Below, piece by piece: positions 29,201 to 38,439 of a stretch of 64,000 bases of DNA. Position numbers and translations under genes: made by a program. The DNA comes from JASEGV01 sp947085405 (lineage in GTDB: Bacteria; Bacteroidota; Ignavibacteria; UBA10030; BY39): positions 1-64,000 of the forward strand of contig CAMTWO010000023.1 in NCBI GenBank assembly GCA_947085405.1, written 5' to 3'. Position 1 is the first letter of the stretch. Each line of letters opens with the position of its first letter. The notes beneath the pieces are model-generated. The model did no database searches, was not told where the DNA came from, and worked only from the letters and a program-made list of their open reading frames with translations.

Positions 29201-32200
29201 GCGGGCGTAATGAAATTTTTAGGCGGCACCGGATCGAATATTATTGAACAAAATATTAATTATCTCGAACTGTGGATTAAAGCTGAAAATATGCCCGGCA
29301 GCGCCGCCGCGAATTTACAACGAGGACGGTTATACTTAAATATCGGAAAAGTTAGTGAAGATGTAATCCCAAATAAGAAGCTGAACAGCGAAGATCTAGT
29401 AAAAACTGTTGATCCCAATGGCGTTCTCAACGAAGGTGAAGATGTTGGTTTAGATATACTCACAGATGCTGAAGAAAGAATTGCTTACGCGGCATTAGTA
29501 AATAAGTATCCCGAACTATCTTCCGACCCAAGTGGTGATAATTGGGCTTTTTCAACAGGCGGCATAGACTTCAGCCACATAAACGGAACAGAACGCAGTG
29601 CATCAAGCCCTGAAGGAAGATTTCCCGATACCGAAGATTTGAACACTAACGGCTCGGTTGACCTTATAGATAGTTATTTAGAGTATGAAGTTCCGCTTGA
29701 TACTGTTTATATCGACTCGCTCGGATTTGAAAGACAGAACGAATTTATTGTCGGCGGTGGTTCTCTCGGTTGGCATCAAATAAGAATTCCATTGTCGAGT
29801 TTCACACGTAAAATCGCTTCAGGTGCCGAGAGTCCAACCGACATTTTACAAAACGTTCAATTCGTCAGGATGTGGATTTCAGGATTCGATCAACCGGTCC
29901 GTATCAGAATTGCAGATATTAGCTTAACCGGAAATCAATGGCAGGAGGTGAATAGAACTGATTCTGTCCTCAAAGTATCTGTTGTAAACATCGAAGATAA
30001 TCCCGAGTATGAAAGACCGCCCGGCGTTATCCGTGAGCGTGATAGAACGCAACCCGATCAAGAAATTTTCGGGAACGAACAATCGCTCAATTTACAAATC
30101 AGAAAGTTAGCCGATGGGCAAGCGCGCGAAGCTTTTAAATATTATGCCTACAAACCCTTGGATGTTTTTAATTACCGGACAATGAAAATGTTCGTTCACG
30201 GTGATAGAACTTTTGATTTCAGAGGACTTGATGACTATGATGCCGATGTTTATCTTCGTTTTGGTTTCGACTCGTTAAATTATTATGAGTACCGCGCCCC
30301 TCTCCATCAAGGTTGGGATCCGCAGAATAACGAAATTGTAATAAAATTTTCTGACCTTACATCTATCAAAGAAGGAAGAGACTCGATTCGTGGACGTTCA
30401 ACACCAGTAGCCGTTCCCGGTGGTCCTCCCGGATCTTACTACGTTGTGCGTGGGACTCCTGCTTTAACAAATATCAGATATATATGGGTTGGAGTTGAAA
30501 ATCCAGTTGATAAAGGAAAAGCAATTGTATCGGGCGATATCTGGTTTAACGAGCTGCGTGTTTCCGATGTAGATGATACACCAGGTTGGGCTTACCGCTT
30601 CGATACTCAACTTAAAATAGCCGACTTCGGAAATGCTACGTTCAATTACTCGAAAATGGATCCATACTTCCACGGATTGGATCAGCGGTTTGGGTCAAGA
30701 ACTAACTCGGTGAACTGGGCGGCAAGTGCAAATTTTGCGCTCGAACGGTTTTTACCATCAAGCATGCAGGGAACTTCACTCCCCTTCAGCTATTCACATA
30801 CTGAAAATATTGTGAACCCACAGTATTTTCCAAATACCGATATACGTGTGGATCAAGCTGCCGACCGTGTTCGACAAAATATGATAAATGAAGGACATAG
30901 TTCCGAGCGAGCCGACTCAGCAAAAAATTCGATCTTGAACGAAGCCCAAACTTTGCGGATATCAGATTCTTATGCAATTCCAAATTTACGAATCGTTATT
31001 CCATCTTCGGCTTGGTATATCAACGAAACTTTCAACAAATTAGGTTGGAGGTTTAATTACACAAAATCGATGGAACGCAATCCAACAATCGCTGAACGAA
31101 TAAGCTGGGCTTGGAACGGTGGTGGAAATTATGCAGTGGCTATACCGCCTAATTTCTATTTCTCTCCATTCACAAAATTATTTGCGGGCGTTTGGTTGTT
31201 AGAAGATTTTAAAGATTATAAAGTATTTTATATTCCGATTGTAAGTTTTAATACCGGGTTCGGTGTTCAACGGGGTCAATCGTATGAAATAGCAAGAGTT
31301 CAATCTGTTCAACGTCCTGTTACCCGTAACTTCAACGCGAGCCGTTCGCTGGCTTTTGGATGGAAACTGACTGAAGGCGGGCTTTCAAGTTTATCGGGCG
31401 ATTACGCACTTAATATCGAAAGTGTGCTTTTGCATTTAGAAACCGATTCAGCCGGTAACCAACGCCGCTTTTCTGAAATGCTAAAGGATATTTTTAGAAC
31501 AAATAAAATTATTGATTTCGGAAGAGATTCACGATATGGACAAAGATTTAGCATCAACACCAAACCCAAACTCCCTAATTTATTGGATATCAATAAATAT
31601 TTGGATTTTACGCTGGGCTATAGTGTGAACTACGGATGGCAAACTAACTTTACGGGGGGCGACCTCGGCAAAAGTGCTGGTTGGGATAACAATATTACTT
31701 TTTCATCTAATTTTAAATTAAAAGCTTTAACCGACCCTTGGTTTGCTTTCAAAGATGAACCCGAAGCGCCACAGGCAAAATTACCTCCTCCGCGAATTCG
31801 AGAACGCATACGAACTGATGATTCTACTGCCGTAATGGATACAACTGCTGTTACGGTTGAGGATACTGTTGTAACGCCGAAAGGACCGAGCAAAATATTT
31901 TCGCAGCTCAAAACTCTTTCAAAAATTTTCATTAAATACCCATTGTTGGATTACGAAACAATAAATATATCTTTCACTCAAACAAACCGTTCGACTAACT
32001 CTGGTGTCCGCGGCAGCACAGGTTTCATGAACTTCTGGGGAATCCCTCCATTCCAGGATCCAAATCCCGAATACGGTCCCTCACGTTTATATCAATTAGG
32101 CATCGTTGCCGACCCAAGCGGAAAACTTGAATTCGAACGAACTACAGGTTTCCCGTTTGTTAAATTCAATGTAATAAAAGGATTGCGCGCACCGAATGCT

Positions 32201-33232
32201 CAGTTAACCGATCAGTTTACACACACAAACAGAATTTCGCTACGAACAAGCCGACCGTTGTGGGAAGGCGCCTCTTTGGATTTAACCTGGAATTTGTCGT
32301 GGGCTTTCAATAAATCTACAACTCTTTTAACTGATGCTGATGGAGTTCCTTCGGTTAGTTCAATGGCAATTTCCGGAAATGTTGACCGCTCCTTCTTTAC
32401 TTTGCCCCCTGTTCTTCTCTTTAAGATGTTGAAGAGTAATTTAGAAGAAGTCGGTAAAAAATATAACTCCCGCAGAATTGATATCACTGATAAAGCATCG
32501 GACGATGTTAAACTTGCAGAATCATTCGAAGAAGGGATGGAAGCACTTCCATTGTTAAGTAAGATTTTGGGTCCTTTAGTACCTCGTGCTAACTATTCGT
32601 TCCGTTGGGATGGTTTAGAAAAAACAATAGGCATCGGCGATTATATCGACCGCCTGTCGTTCGACCACGCATACACATCGAACTTTGCAAAACAATGGCG
32701 TGGAAATCCCGCAGGAGGTATCCGCACCGAAGGCGAACGAATTGGATATGGTTTTGCACCCCTCATCGGTTTGAATGCAACGATGAAAGAATTGCTAAAA
32801 GGAAATGTTACAACTACTCTGCGGTATAACACAACTTCTTCATACGATTTGAATATCGCTGCCCGGAATATAGCAAGCACTTTAACTCAGGAATTATCAT
32901 TCTCAATGAATTACAACCGCCGTGGTTTCGAGTTCCCGTTCTTCGGACTCTCACTGAGCAACGATATAGATTTGAGTATGAGTTATTCGATGTCGCATAA
33001 CTCGCGCACCACATACGAAGTAAACCAATTGGAAACTAACCCCGATGGAACTCCTTTAGAAGGAACGACTAGAACAATGTTTGAACCGAGATTAAGATAC
33101 GTATTAAGTTCGCGCATAACTGCCTCAGTATTTTACCGTTATACTAAAATAGCACCCGATGAGGGAGGTTCTTTGATTCCGGGGAACACCACAAATGAGG
33201 GTGGATTGGATATAAGAATTGCAATACAATAA
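26261..33232 (+). CDS. sprA: SprA (Sov), T9SS outer-membrane translocon protein
   Basis: A 2323-residue protein of the size and sequence of SprA/Sov, the giant barrel that forms the T9SS outer-membrane channel. A hydrophobic N-terminal signal (about residues 20-40, ending near 'LAFSQS') is followed by an acidic linker and SprA-specific stretches. These include 'PMPAVGFLSIFGPPIINLRI', 'ISGAVDIKAGFRSQKSDQ', 'AFIDDFEGARRTIPLG' and 'GDIWFNELRVSDVDD'. The start codon is GTG at 26261. It serves the T9SS tails of the three cargo proteins in this window. The last 14 bp overlap porX, so the channel and its regulator are likely co-transcribed. Confidence 0.96.
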   Translation: MKNLHIIFQNWKNFFSNKSNIIAILFAIIGLGLSFLAFSQSAKSSSGNLFLSPAISDTTDTIEDEPEEDIDEEDHREIQIQNPNSLDRTRGDNLQDSSHAAEWVDSTAYVFIDSTSRVEHFLHQRNELIYANPFVKNLHPLYLENRSTAYQLNVALDSTGHFVDVTEKIYDKDVKIPIRLTLEDYIQQRLEFDRYKSWEALAKAYVSEQKEVGLSEFFGSITNIEIPMPAVGFLSIFGPPIINLRISGAVDIKAGFRSQKSDQTALSERDQVRNEPNFNQEVQINVNGTIGDKLNILADWNTQRTFEYENQLKLKYTGYEDEIIQSIEAGNVSLQTGGSYIGSSQALFGIKGRFQLGPLSLQTVVSQKKGQTKELTASGGAQEKPFEIRAFQYSTNHYFFDTVYRNIFETLFASLDNQLPFTMLQYQIVEIEVWKTKQGSIFQTGQKEGVALIDLPPISPNQNYPDSDRDLSGVSGKIERGIWIKLQPNEYKYNPGAGYISIATSLQNDQALAVAFRTQGPTGSLDDDLIFGEFAGSDTSSRPMILKLIRPKNLIPSFKPAWDLMLKNIYSLGGSNLKKEGFELKIYRESGGQADLDELYGTPLLQILKLDRLGDNNSQQPDGLIDFNNRTVDQARAEIIFPSLEPFRKSIREFLISKNESDAVIDSLIFPEIYDTLTYVAQQSRGNRYVLKGKSSTGGQSKYSLGFNIVEGSVQVLLDGSPLSPNVDYTVDYMIGEVIIRSARALVPGANLQIKYEQNDLFQLASKTLIGLRGEMDPLPNTKLGFTWMNLNQETLSDKVRLNEEPTNNSIFGVDAMTSLDLGFLTTAIDALPFIKTKEMSSIKIAGEAAYMLPDPNTKKSSIASDKGSGIAFIDDFEGARRTIPLGVGYSTWRLSSPPGYTPLGNIQDSIKTYSKGKLRWYNRLPSDVFINDIWPNKSVRRGQEQVTVLNLDYFPKERGPFNYSLDIESTLLSEPNKNWAGVMKFLGGTGSNIIEQNINYLELWIKAENMPGSAAANLQRGRLYLNIGKVSEDVIPNKKLNSEDLVKTVDPNGVLNEGEDVGLDILTDAEERIAYAALVNKYPELSSDPSGDNWAFSTGGIDFSHINGTERSASSPEGRFPDTEDLNTNGSVDLIDSYLEYEVPLDTVYIDSLGFERQNEFIVGGGSLGWHQIRIPLSSFTRKIASGAESPTDILQNVQFVRMWISGFDQPVRIRIADISLTGNQWQEVNRTDSVLKVSVVNIEDNPEYERPPGVIRERDRTQPDQEIFGNEQSLNLQIRKLADGQAREAFKYYAYKPLDVFNYRTMKMFVHGDRTFDFRGLDDYDADVYLRFGFDSLNYYEYRAPLHQGWDPQNNEIVIKFSDLTSIKEGRDSIRGRSTPVAVPGGPPGSYYVVRGTPALTNIRYIWVGVENPVDKGKAIVSGDIWFNELRVSDVDDTPGWAYRFDTQLKIADFGNATFNYSKMDPYFHGLDQRFGSRTNSVNWAASANFALERFLPSSMQGTSLPFSYSHTENIVNPQYFPNTDIRVDQAADRVRQNMINEGHSSERADSAKNSILNEAQTLRISDSYAIPNLRIVIPSSAWYINETFNKLGWRFNYTKSMERNPTIAERISWAWNGGGNYAVAIPPNFYFSPFTKLFAGVWLLEDFKDYKVFYIPIVSFNTGFGVQRGQSYEIARVQSVQRPVTRNFNASRSLAFGWKLTEGGLSSLSGDYALNIESVLLHLETDSAGNQRRFSEMLKDIFRTNKIIDFGRDSRYGQRFSINTKPKLPNLLDINKYLDFTLGYSVNYGWQTNFTGGDLGKSAGWDNNITFSSNFKLKALTDPWFAFKDEPEAPQAKLPPPRIRERIRTDDSTAVMDTTAVTVEDTVVTPKGPSKIFSQLKTLSKIFIKYPLLDYETINISFTQTNRSTNSGVRGSTGFMNFWGIPPFQDPNPEYGPSRLYQLGIVADPSGKLEFERTTGFPFVKFNVIKGLRAPNAQLTDQFTHTNRISLRTSRPLWEGASLDLTWNLSWAFNKSTTLLTDADGVPSVSSMAISGNVDRSFFTLPPVLLFKMLKSNLEEVGKKYNSRRIDITDKASDDVKLAESFEEGMEALPLLSKILGPLVPRANYSFRWDGLEKTIGIGDYIDRLSFDHAYTSNFAKQWRGNPAGGIRTEGERIGYGFAPLIGLNATMKELLKGNVTTTLRYNTTSSYDLNIAARNIASTLTQELSFSMNYNRRGFEFPFFGLSLSNDIDLSMSYSMSHNSRTTYEVNQLETNPDGTPLEGTTRTMFEPRLRYVLSSRITASVFYRYTKIAPDEGGSLIPGNTTNEGGLDIRIAIQ

Positions 33233-34784
33233 AGGTAAAATACTTTGGGTAGATGACGAAATCGAGCTTCTGCGTCCGCATATTCTTTTCTTAAAAGAAA
33301 AAGGTTATGCCGTTGAAACTGCTACCAACGGCGAAGATGCTGTTGATTTGGTTTCTACGAAAACTTTCGACTTGGTTTTTTTAGACGAGATGATGTCCGG
33401 GATGGGCGGTTTGCGAACTCTTTCGGAAATCAAAAACATCAGACCTGAACTGCCGGTTATTATGGTAACTAAAAGCGAAGACGAAGGTTTGATGGAAGAT
33501 GCAATCGGCAGCAAGATTAACGACTACCTGACCAAGCCGGTTAATCCAAGTCAGATTCTTTTAGCTTGTAAAAAATTTTTAGAAGGCAAGAAGATTACCG
33601 GCGAACATGTTTCGCGCGATTACATTAAAGAGTTTAACGAAATATCAGTTTCATTGCTATCGAACCCCGACGCAAATGATTGGATCGAAATTTATAACAA
33701 ACTGGTAGGATGGTCATCCGACCTCGATCAACATCCGGAATTAGGTTTAAAAGATACATTTCACGATCAATTCCGTTCCTGCAACGTTGAGTTCTCGAAA
33801 TTCATCGAAAAAAATTACAGGCATTGGCTTGAAAGTTCGGATAGACCACCCCTTTCGGTTGACGTTGTCGAACGTTTTTTAATCCCCGAATTACAGGATG
33901 GAAAATCGGTTTTCTTTTTTGTGATAGACTGCCTGCGGTTAGACCAATGGTTAGGTATGGAAGTTATTCTGCGCGACCTTTATAATATTAAAAAACAATT
34001 TTATTATTCCATCCTCCCTACTGCTACACCTTATTCACGAAATGCAATTTTCAGCGGTGCGTGGCCCAACGATATCGAACGCCGTTTCCCGGAAATTTGG
34101 GAACAATGGGAAGACGACGACCATAGCCGCAATAAAAACGAACTGCAGTTCCTCTTAAATTTATTGGGACGACGCAAAATCAATCTCAAACCGGAACCCA
34201 AATATATAAAAATAATCGACCCCGAGTTTGGAAAGAACATCGAACAAAATATTTTATCTTTTACACACAATAAACTAACATCCATCGTATTTAATTTTGT
34301 GGATATGCTTGCACACGGCAGGTCCGATTCGCAATTGTTAAAAGAAATTGCCCCCGATGAATCAGCTTATCGTTCGCTCACGCAATCGTGGTTTGCTCAT
34401 TCTTCGTTGTTGAGTATGTTCCGTACACTGGCTACACAAAAGAATATTAAAGTAATCGTTACAACCGACCACGGAAGTATCCGCTGTATGCGCGGCGCCA
34501 AAGTAATTGCCGACCGTGAAGCTGCTACAAACTTACGTTACAAATTTGGCAGGAATCTTAAAGTAGATGATAAACATGCTATCTTCATAAAAAATCCAAA
34601 CGATTACCGACTTCCGAATCGAGGTGTTACGGTTAATTATATCATCGCAAAAGAAGATTATTATTTTGTTTATCCCACCGATTATCATAAATATCTTGCC
34701 CAGTATCGTGATAGTTTTCAGCATGGTGGAATTTCATTAGAAGAAATGATTCTACCGGTAATTGTCCTCGAACCAAAGCTCTGA
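33219..34784 (+). CDS. porX: PorX, T9SS response regulator with PglZ phosphatase domain
   Basis: A 521-residue two-domain regulator. The receiver domain (about 1-120) has D12/D13, phosphoacceptor Asp56 ('LVFLDEMM'), Thr84 and Lys106. The C-terminal PglZ/alkaline-phosphatase-like domain has 'FVIDCLRLDQW' and the nucleophile segment 'LPTATPYSRNAIFSG' (Thr268/Thr270), plus 'TTDHGS'. PorX controls T9SS genes and hydrolyses oligonucleotide signals in Porphyromonas. The start is TTG at 33219, within the end of sprA; the residues after it match PorX N-termini exactly ('KILWVDDEIELL'). tsaE follows after 9 bp, an adjacency common in Bacteroidota. Confidence 0.95.
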   Translation: MQYNKGKILWVDDEIELLRPHILFLKEKGYAVETATNGEDAVDLVSTKTFDLVFLDEMMSGMGGLRTLSEIKNIRPELPVIMVTKSEDEGLMEDAIGSKINDYLTKPVNPSQILLACKKFLEGKKITGEHVSRDYIKEFNEISVSLLSNPDANDWIEIYNKLVGWSSDLDQHPELGLKDTFHDQFRSCNVEFSKFIEKNYRHWLESSDRPPLSVDVVERFLIPELQDGKSVFFFVIDCLRLDQWLGMEVILRDLYNIKKQFYYSILPTATPYSRNAIFSGAWPNDIERRFPEIWEQWEDDDHSRNKNELQFLLNLLGRRKINLKPEPKYIKIIDPEFGKNIEQNILSFTHNKLTSIVFNFVDMLAHGRSDSQLLKEIAPDESAYRSLTQSWFAHSSLLSMFRTLATQKNIKVIVTTDHGSIRCMRGAKVIADREAATNLRYKFGRNLKVDDKHAIFIKNPNDYRLPNRGVTVNYIIAKEDYYFVYPTDYHKYLAQYRDSFQHGGISLEEMILPVIVLEPKL

Positions 34785-34793
34785 TTTGTTTTG

Positions 34794-35222
34794 ATGAACA
34801 GCTACATCACTCAAAGCGAACAAGAAACAATTAACCTGGGGTCGGAATTTGCAAAAACCAAATTGAAAGCGGGCGATGTCGTAGCTCTTTTCGGCGATTT
34901 GGGCAGCGGTAAAACGCGCTTCGTTCAAGGTATTTGCAAAGGTTTTGGAATTACCGAACACGTCGCAAGCCCTTCATTCACAATCGTGAACGAATACAAT
35001 ACAGGTTCACTAAAAATTTATCATTTCGATTTTTATAGGGTAAAGTCCATTGATGAAATTGTAGATATCGGTTTTGATGATTATATTAATGCCGACGGAA
35101 TTTGCGTCATCGAATGGGCTGAACGTGTTACCGGCTTGCTTGGCAGCAGGTTCGAAGTACACTTTTCACTCGGCGATGCTGAAAATATACGTGAAATAAA
35201 AATTGTTCAATTAAATACCTGA
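34794..35222 (+). CDS. tsaE: TsaE, tRNA t6A37 synthesis ATPase
   Basis: A 142-residue P-loop ATPase of the TsaBDE complex that makes threonylcarbamoyladenosine-37 in tRNAs. The Walker A GDLGSGKT and the 'SPSFTIVNEY' and 'YHFDFYRV' segments are diagnostic. ATG at 34794 is chosen; a TTG codon directly before it is also in frame. It is followed after 6 bp by tsaB, so two of the complex subunits are adjacent. Confidence 0.95.
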   Translation: MNSYITQSEQETINLGSEFAKTKLKAGDVVALFGDLGSGKTRFVQGICKGFGITEHVASPSFTIVNEYNTGSLKIYHFDFYRVKSIDEIVDIGFDDYINADGICVIEWAERVTGLLGSRFEVHFSLGDAENIREIKIVQLNT

Positions 35223-35228
35223 TAGCTG

Positions 35229-35921
35229 ATGAAAGTTCTTGGCATTGAAACGGCAACGCTTGTGTGTGCTGCCGCTGTTGTTGAAAACGGCAATATCATT
35301 TCGGAAAAATCTTTTACTGAACCGAACATTCATTCTGAAAAAATTATAAGTGTAATAGACGAAGTATTGAAAACTGCCGGTAGCTTCGATGCAATTGCAG
35401 TTTCGATAGGACCAGGTTCGTTCACCGGATTAAGAATCGGTGTGAGTACGGCAAAAGGTTTGGCATACTCAACCGGAAAACCAGTGGTTGCAGTTTCAAC
35501 GCTCGAAGCTCTTGTATTTAACATAATATCTAATCGGGCTTCTGATGAAAATGAAATTGTAGCAGCTTTGATTGATGCTCGCCGCGATGAATTTTATACT
35601 GCACTGTACAACATCCGAGGGAACGAAATGAAAGTAATCCTCAAACCGCAAGCACTGCGCTTCAACGAACTTCTATCTAAATTGCCACTCACAAAAGTAG
35701 CTTTCGTCGGCGATGGAGTGCCAAAATTTCGTCAGTTAATTAAGACGAACAACTATGGTTCTGAAAATTTGAAATTTTATCCGGATAGTATTAACTTTTG
35801 CAGCGCCTCGTCGGTTGCTTTTATAGGCGAAAAATTGTTAAAATCAGGTGTAACCGAAAACATTACTGAACTTGAACCTGTATATATCAAAGATTTTCAA
35901 ACATTGGTTAAAACATTATAA
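35229..35921 (+). CDS. tsaB: TsaB, tRNA t6A37 synthesis subunit
   Basis: A 230-residue ASKHA-fold protein that is the scaffolding partner of TsaD in t6A synthesis. 'SIGPGSFTGLRIGVSTAKGLAY' contains the family motif and 'VLGIETAT' begins the fold. Length is typical. It follows tsaE by 6 bp and precedes accD by 11 bp on the same strand. Confidence 0.94.
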   Translation: MKVLGIETATLVCAAAVVENGNIISEKSFTEPNIHSEKIISVIDEVLKTAGSFDAIAVSIGPGSFTGLRIGVSTAKGLAYSTGKPVVAVSTLEALVFNIISNRASDENEIVAALIDARRDEFYTALYNIRGNEMKVILKPQALRFNELLSKLPLTKVAFVGDGVPKFRQLIKTNNYGSENLKFYPDSINFCSASSVAFIGEKLLKSGVTENITELEPVYIKDFQTLVKTL

Positions 35922-35932
35922 AGGAAATTTCT

Positions 35933-36781
35933 ATGGCTTGGTTTAGAAGATCAAAAGAGAGTATAGATTCTGCAACGAAGAAAAAAGATGTCCCCGATGG
36001 TTTGTGGCTGAAATGCGAAAGCTGCAGCGAAATAATTCACCGCACTGTGCTTGAGCAGCAGTTTTTTACCTGCCCTAAATGCAATTTACATTTCCGTATT
36101 GGAAGTAAAGAATATTTTTCGATCCTCCTCGATGAAGGAACATTCAAGGAAAGCGATGCAAAAATGCGGTCGAAAGACTTGTTGGGTTTCGTCGATACAA
36201 AACCATATAAATCGAGAATAAAAGATATGATCGCGAAATCCGGTTTGAACGATGCTGTTCGTACCGGAGTCGGCAAAATGAACGGAATTGAAATTGGTAT
36301 TGCCGTTATGGACTTTAGCTTTATCGGTGGTAGTATGGGTTCTGTCGTGGGCGAAAAAATCGCACGCATCACCGAGAAAGCACGCAAATCAAAAATCCCG
36401 TTAATCATTGTTTCGGCAAGCGGCGGTGCGCGGATGATGGAAGGGGCGTTCTCGTTAATGCAGCTTGCAAAAACAAATGCACGCCTCGCTCAACTTTCGG
36501 ATGCCGGGCTACCTTTCATTTCAGTAATTACCGACCCAACAACCGGCGGCGTAACCGCTTCGTTCTCGATGATGGGCGATGTTAACATTGCTGAACCCGG
36601 CGCTCTAATCGGTTTTGCCGGTCCGCGTGTAATCAGGCAAACTATCGGTAAAGACCTGCCACCCGGCTTTCAACGCTCCGAGTTCCAGCTTGAACACGGA
36701 TTCGTTGACCTCGTTATCCACCGGAAAGATTTGAAGGATAACATTACGAAACTTTTACGGATGATGTATCAATGCAAGTAA
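35933..36781 (+). CDS. accD: Acetyl-CoA carboxylase carboxyltransferase beta subunit
   Basis: A 282-residue subunit that, with AccA, transfers carboxyl from biotin to acetyl-CoA for fatty-acid synthesis. The N-terminal zinc ribbon is seen as Cys28/Cys31 and Cys47/Cys50. The carboxyltransferase core has 'FMGGSMGSVVGEK'-like sequence ('FIGGSMGSVVGEK') and 'SASGGARMMEG'. It is complete and of usual length. Its stop overlaps the start of panC by 10 bp. Confidence 0.95.
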   Translation: MAWFRRSKESIDSATKKKDVPDGLWLKCESCSEIIHRTVLEQQFFTCPKCNLHFRIGSKEYFSILLDEGTFKESDAKMRSKDLLGFVDTKPYKSRIKDMIAKSGLNDAVRTGVGKMNGIEIGIAVMDFSFIGGSMGSVVGEKIARITEKARKSKIPLIIVSASGGARMMEGAFSLMQLAKTNARLAQLSDAGLPFISVITDPTTGGVTASFSMMGDVNIAEPGALIGFAGPRVIRQTIGKDLPPGFQRSEFQLEHGFVDLVIHRKDLKDNITKLLRMMYQCK

Positions 36782-37620
36782 TTACATCAGTTTCAGAAAT
36801 GCAGCATTATTCGGATAAAATCCGTATAAATGGAAATAAAATAGCCGTCGTTCCTACGATGGGATATTTGCACGAAGGACATCTTTCCTTAATTCGTCTC
36901 GCAAAACAACATTGCGATGTAGTGATTACAACAATTTTTGTCAATCCTGCCCAATTTTCCCCCGAAGAAGATTTTGAAAAATATCCGCGTGATTTGAATA
37001 GGGATATTTCAATGTGCACATCGGCAGGGTGCGATGTAGTATTTGCACCCGATGTAGCAGCAATGTACAATCATAATTTCCTTACTTTTGTTTCAGTCGA
37101 TAATATTTCGAATAAACTTGAAGGCACATTCAGACCATCACACTTCAAAGGTGTAACCACCGTTGTTGCGAAACTATTCAACATCACTAAACCTCACGTT
37201 GCTGTATTTGGACAGAAAGACGCACAGCAGGCGGCAGTAATAAAAAAAATGGTAAAGGATTTGAATTTCGATATTCAGATAATCGTCGCGCCAACTGTCC
37301 GTGAGCCGGATGGGCTGGCGATCAGTTCAAGAAATATTTATCTGACAAATGGCGAAAGAAAGGATGCATCAGTTCTCTATAAATCTCTAAAACTTGCTGA
37401 AGAAGAAATTAATAACGGTGAAAATTCAGTTGAAATAATTAAAACCAAAATGATAGATTTAATTTTATCGAAACCGAATTTCATAATTGATTACATTTCT
37501 TTCAACGATGCCGATACTCTTGAAGAATTAGGCACCATCGCCGGGACACCGGTTTTAGTTTCCTTAGCTGCCCGTATAGGTAAAGTACGATTAATTGATA
37601 ATTTAGTAATTAAGAAATGA
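36772..37620 (+). CDS. panC: Pantothenate synthetase
   Basis: A 282-residue enzyme that ligates pantoate to beta-alanine using ATP, the last step of vitamin B5 synthesis. The HIGH-like motif 'PTMGYLHEGHLSL', 'VNPAQFSPEEDFEKYPR', 'VFGQKDAQQ' and the KMSKS-like 'LAISSRNIYL' are present. It overlaps accD by 10 bp and glmU by 4 bp (ATGA), so translation is coupled. panB and panD are not seen nearby. Confidence 0.96.
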   Translation: MQVITSVSEMQHYSDKIRINGNKIAVVPTMGYLHEGHLSLIRLAKQHCDVVITTIFVNPAQFSPEEDFEKYPRDLNRDISMCTSAGCDVVFAPDVAAMYNHNFLTFVSVDNISNKLEGTFRPSHFKGVTTVVAKLFNITKPHVAVFGQKDAQQAAVIKKMVKDLNFDIQIIVAPTVREPDGLAISSRNIYLTNGERKDASVLYKSLKLAEEEINNGENSVEIIKTKMIDLILSKPNFIIDYISFNDADTLEELGTIAGTPVLVSLAARIGKVRLIDNLVIKK

Positions 37621-38387
37621 GTAATAAAAAAGAATTAGCAGTAATAATAATGGCTGCCGGTAAAGGCACTCGTATGAAAAATCCTGATATTGCAAAAGTG
37701 ATGTACGAGGTTGCCGGTAAACCTATGATTGCACATGTAGTCGATCTCAGTAAAAAACTTCAACCGTCCCGAATTTTAGTTATTGTCGGATGGCAGCGAA
37801 ATTCTGTGGTCGATTATTTGACGGCTGCAGAAAATAATATCGAGTTCGTTGACCAGCTACAACAGTTAGGCACAGGTCATGCAATAATGCAGACCGAAAG
37901 TTATCTCGCTAACTTCGAGGGCGACGTTATAATTTTATCGGGCGACGTACCTTTGCTAACAAAACAAACTCTCGATGGACTTCTGAAGCATCACAACGAA
38001 AGCTTTGCATCTGCAACAATCGTGAGCGCTGAAATTTCAAATCCAACCGGTTACGGAAGAATTATCAGAAGCGACGATGGTTCGGTTATCAAAATTGTAG
38101 AACAAAAAGATGCTTCAGCCGATGAATTGTCGGTTCAGGAAATCAATTCCGGGATTTATTTGTTTGATAAGGTAAAGCTTTTCGATGCTTTAAAACACAT
38201 CAAGCTGATAAATGCACAGGGCGAATATTACCTGACCGATGTTTTTGAAAATTTTTGGAAAAACGGCTGGAAAGTTTCAACTTTAAAAACCCCTGATTCC
38301 AATGAAATTATGGGAATAAACGACTTAAATCAGCTCGAAGAAGCACGAAAACTATTTGACTCCAGAAAAACTATTCAATGGAGTTGA
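37617..38387 (+). CDS. GlmU-type UDP-GlcNAc pyrophosphorylase (N-terminal domain only)
   Basis: A 256-residue nucleotidyltransferase. 'MAAGKGTRMKNPDIAKVMYE', 'LQQLGTGHAIMQT', 'LSGDVPLL', 'GYGRIIRSDDG' and 'EINSGIYLFD' match the uridyltransferase half of GlmU. The left-handed beta-helix acetyltransferase half is missing and the protein stops right after the first domain. It may therefore catalyse only UDP-GlcNAc formation, with acetylation by another protein, or act on another sugar phosphate. No frameshift is evident after the stop codon. It overlaps panC by 4 bp. Confidence 0.87.
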   Translation: MSNKKELAVIIMAAGKGTRMKNPDIAKVMYEVAGKPMIAHVVDLSKKLQPSRILVIVGWQRNSVVDYLTAAENNIEFVDQLQQLGTGHAIMQTESYLANFEGDVIILSGDVPLLTKQTLDGLLKHHNESFASATIVSAEISNPTGYGRIIRSDDGSVIKIVEQKDASADELSVQEINSGIYLFDKVKLFDALKHIKLINAQGEYYLTDVFENFWKNGWKVSTLKTPDSNEIMGINDLNQLEEARKLFDSRKTIQWS

Positions 38388-38439
38388 AATTATTAGGTAA
38401 TTTCTTTATACTTATGTTAGAATATTTAAGGAAACTGAT

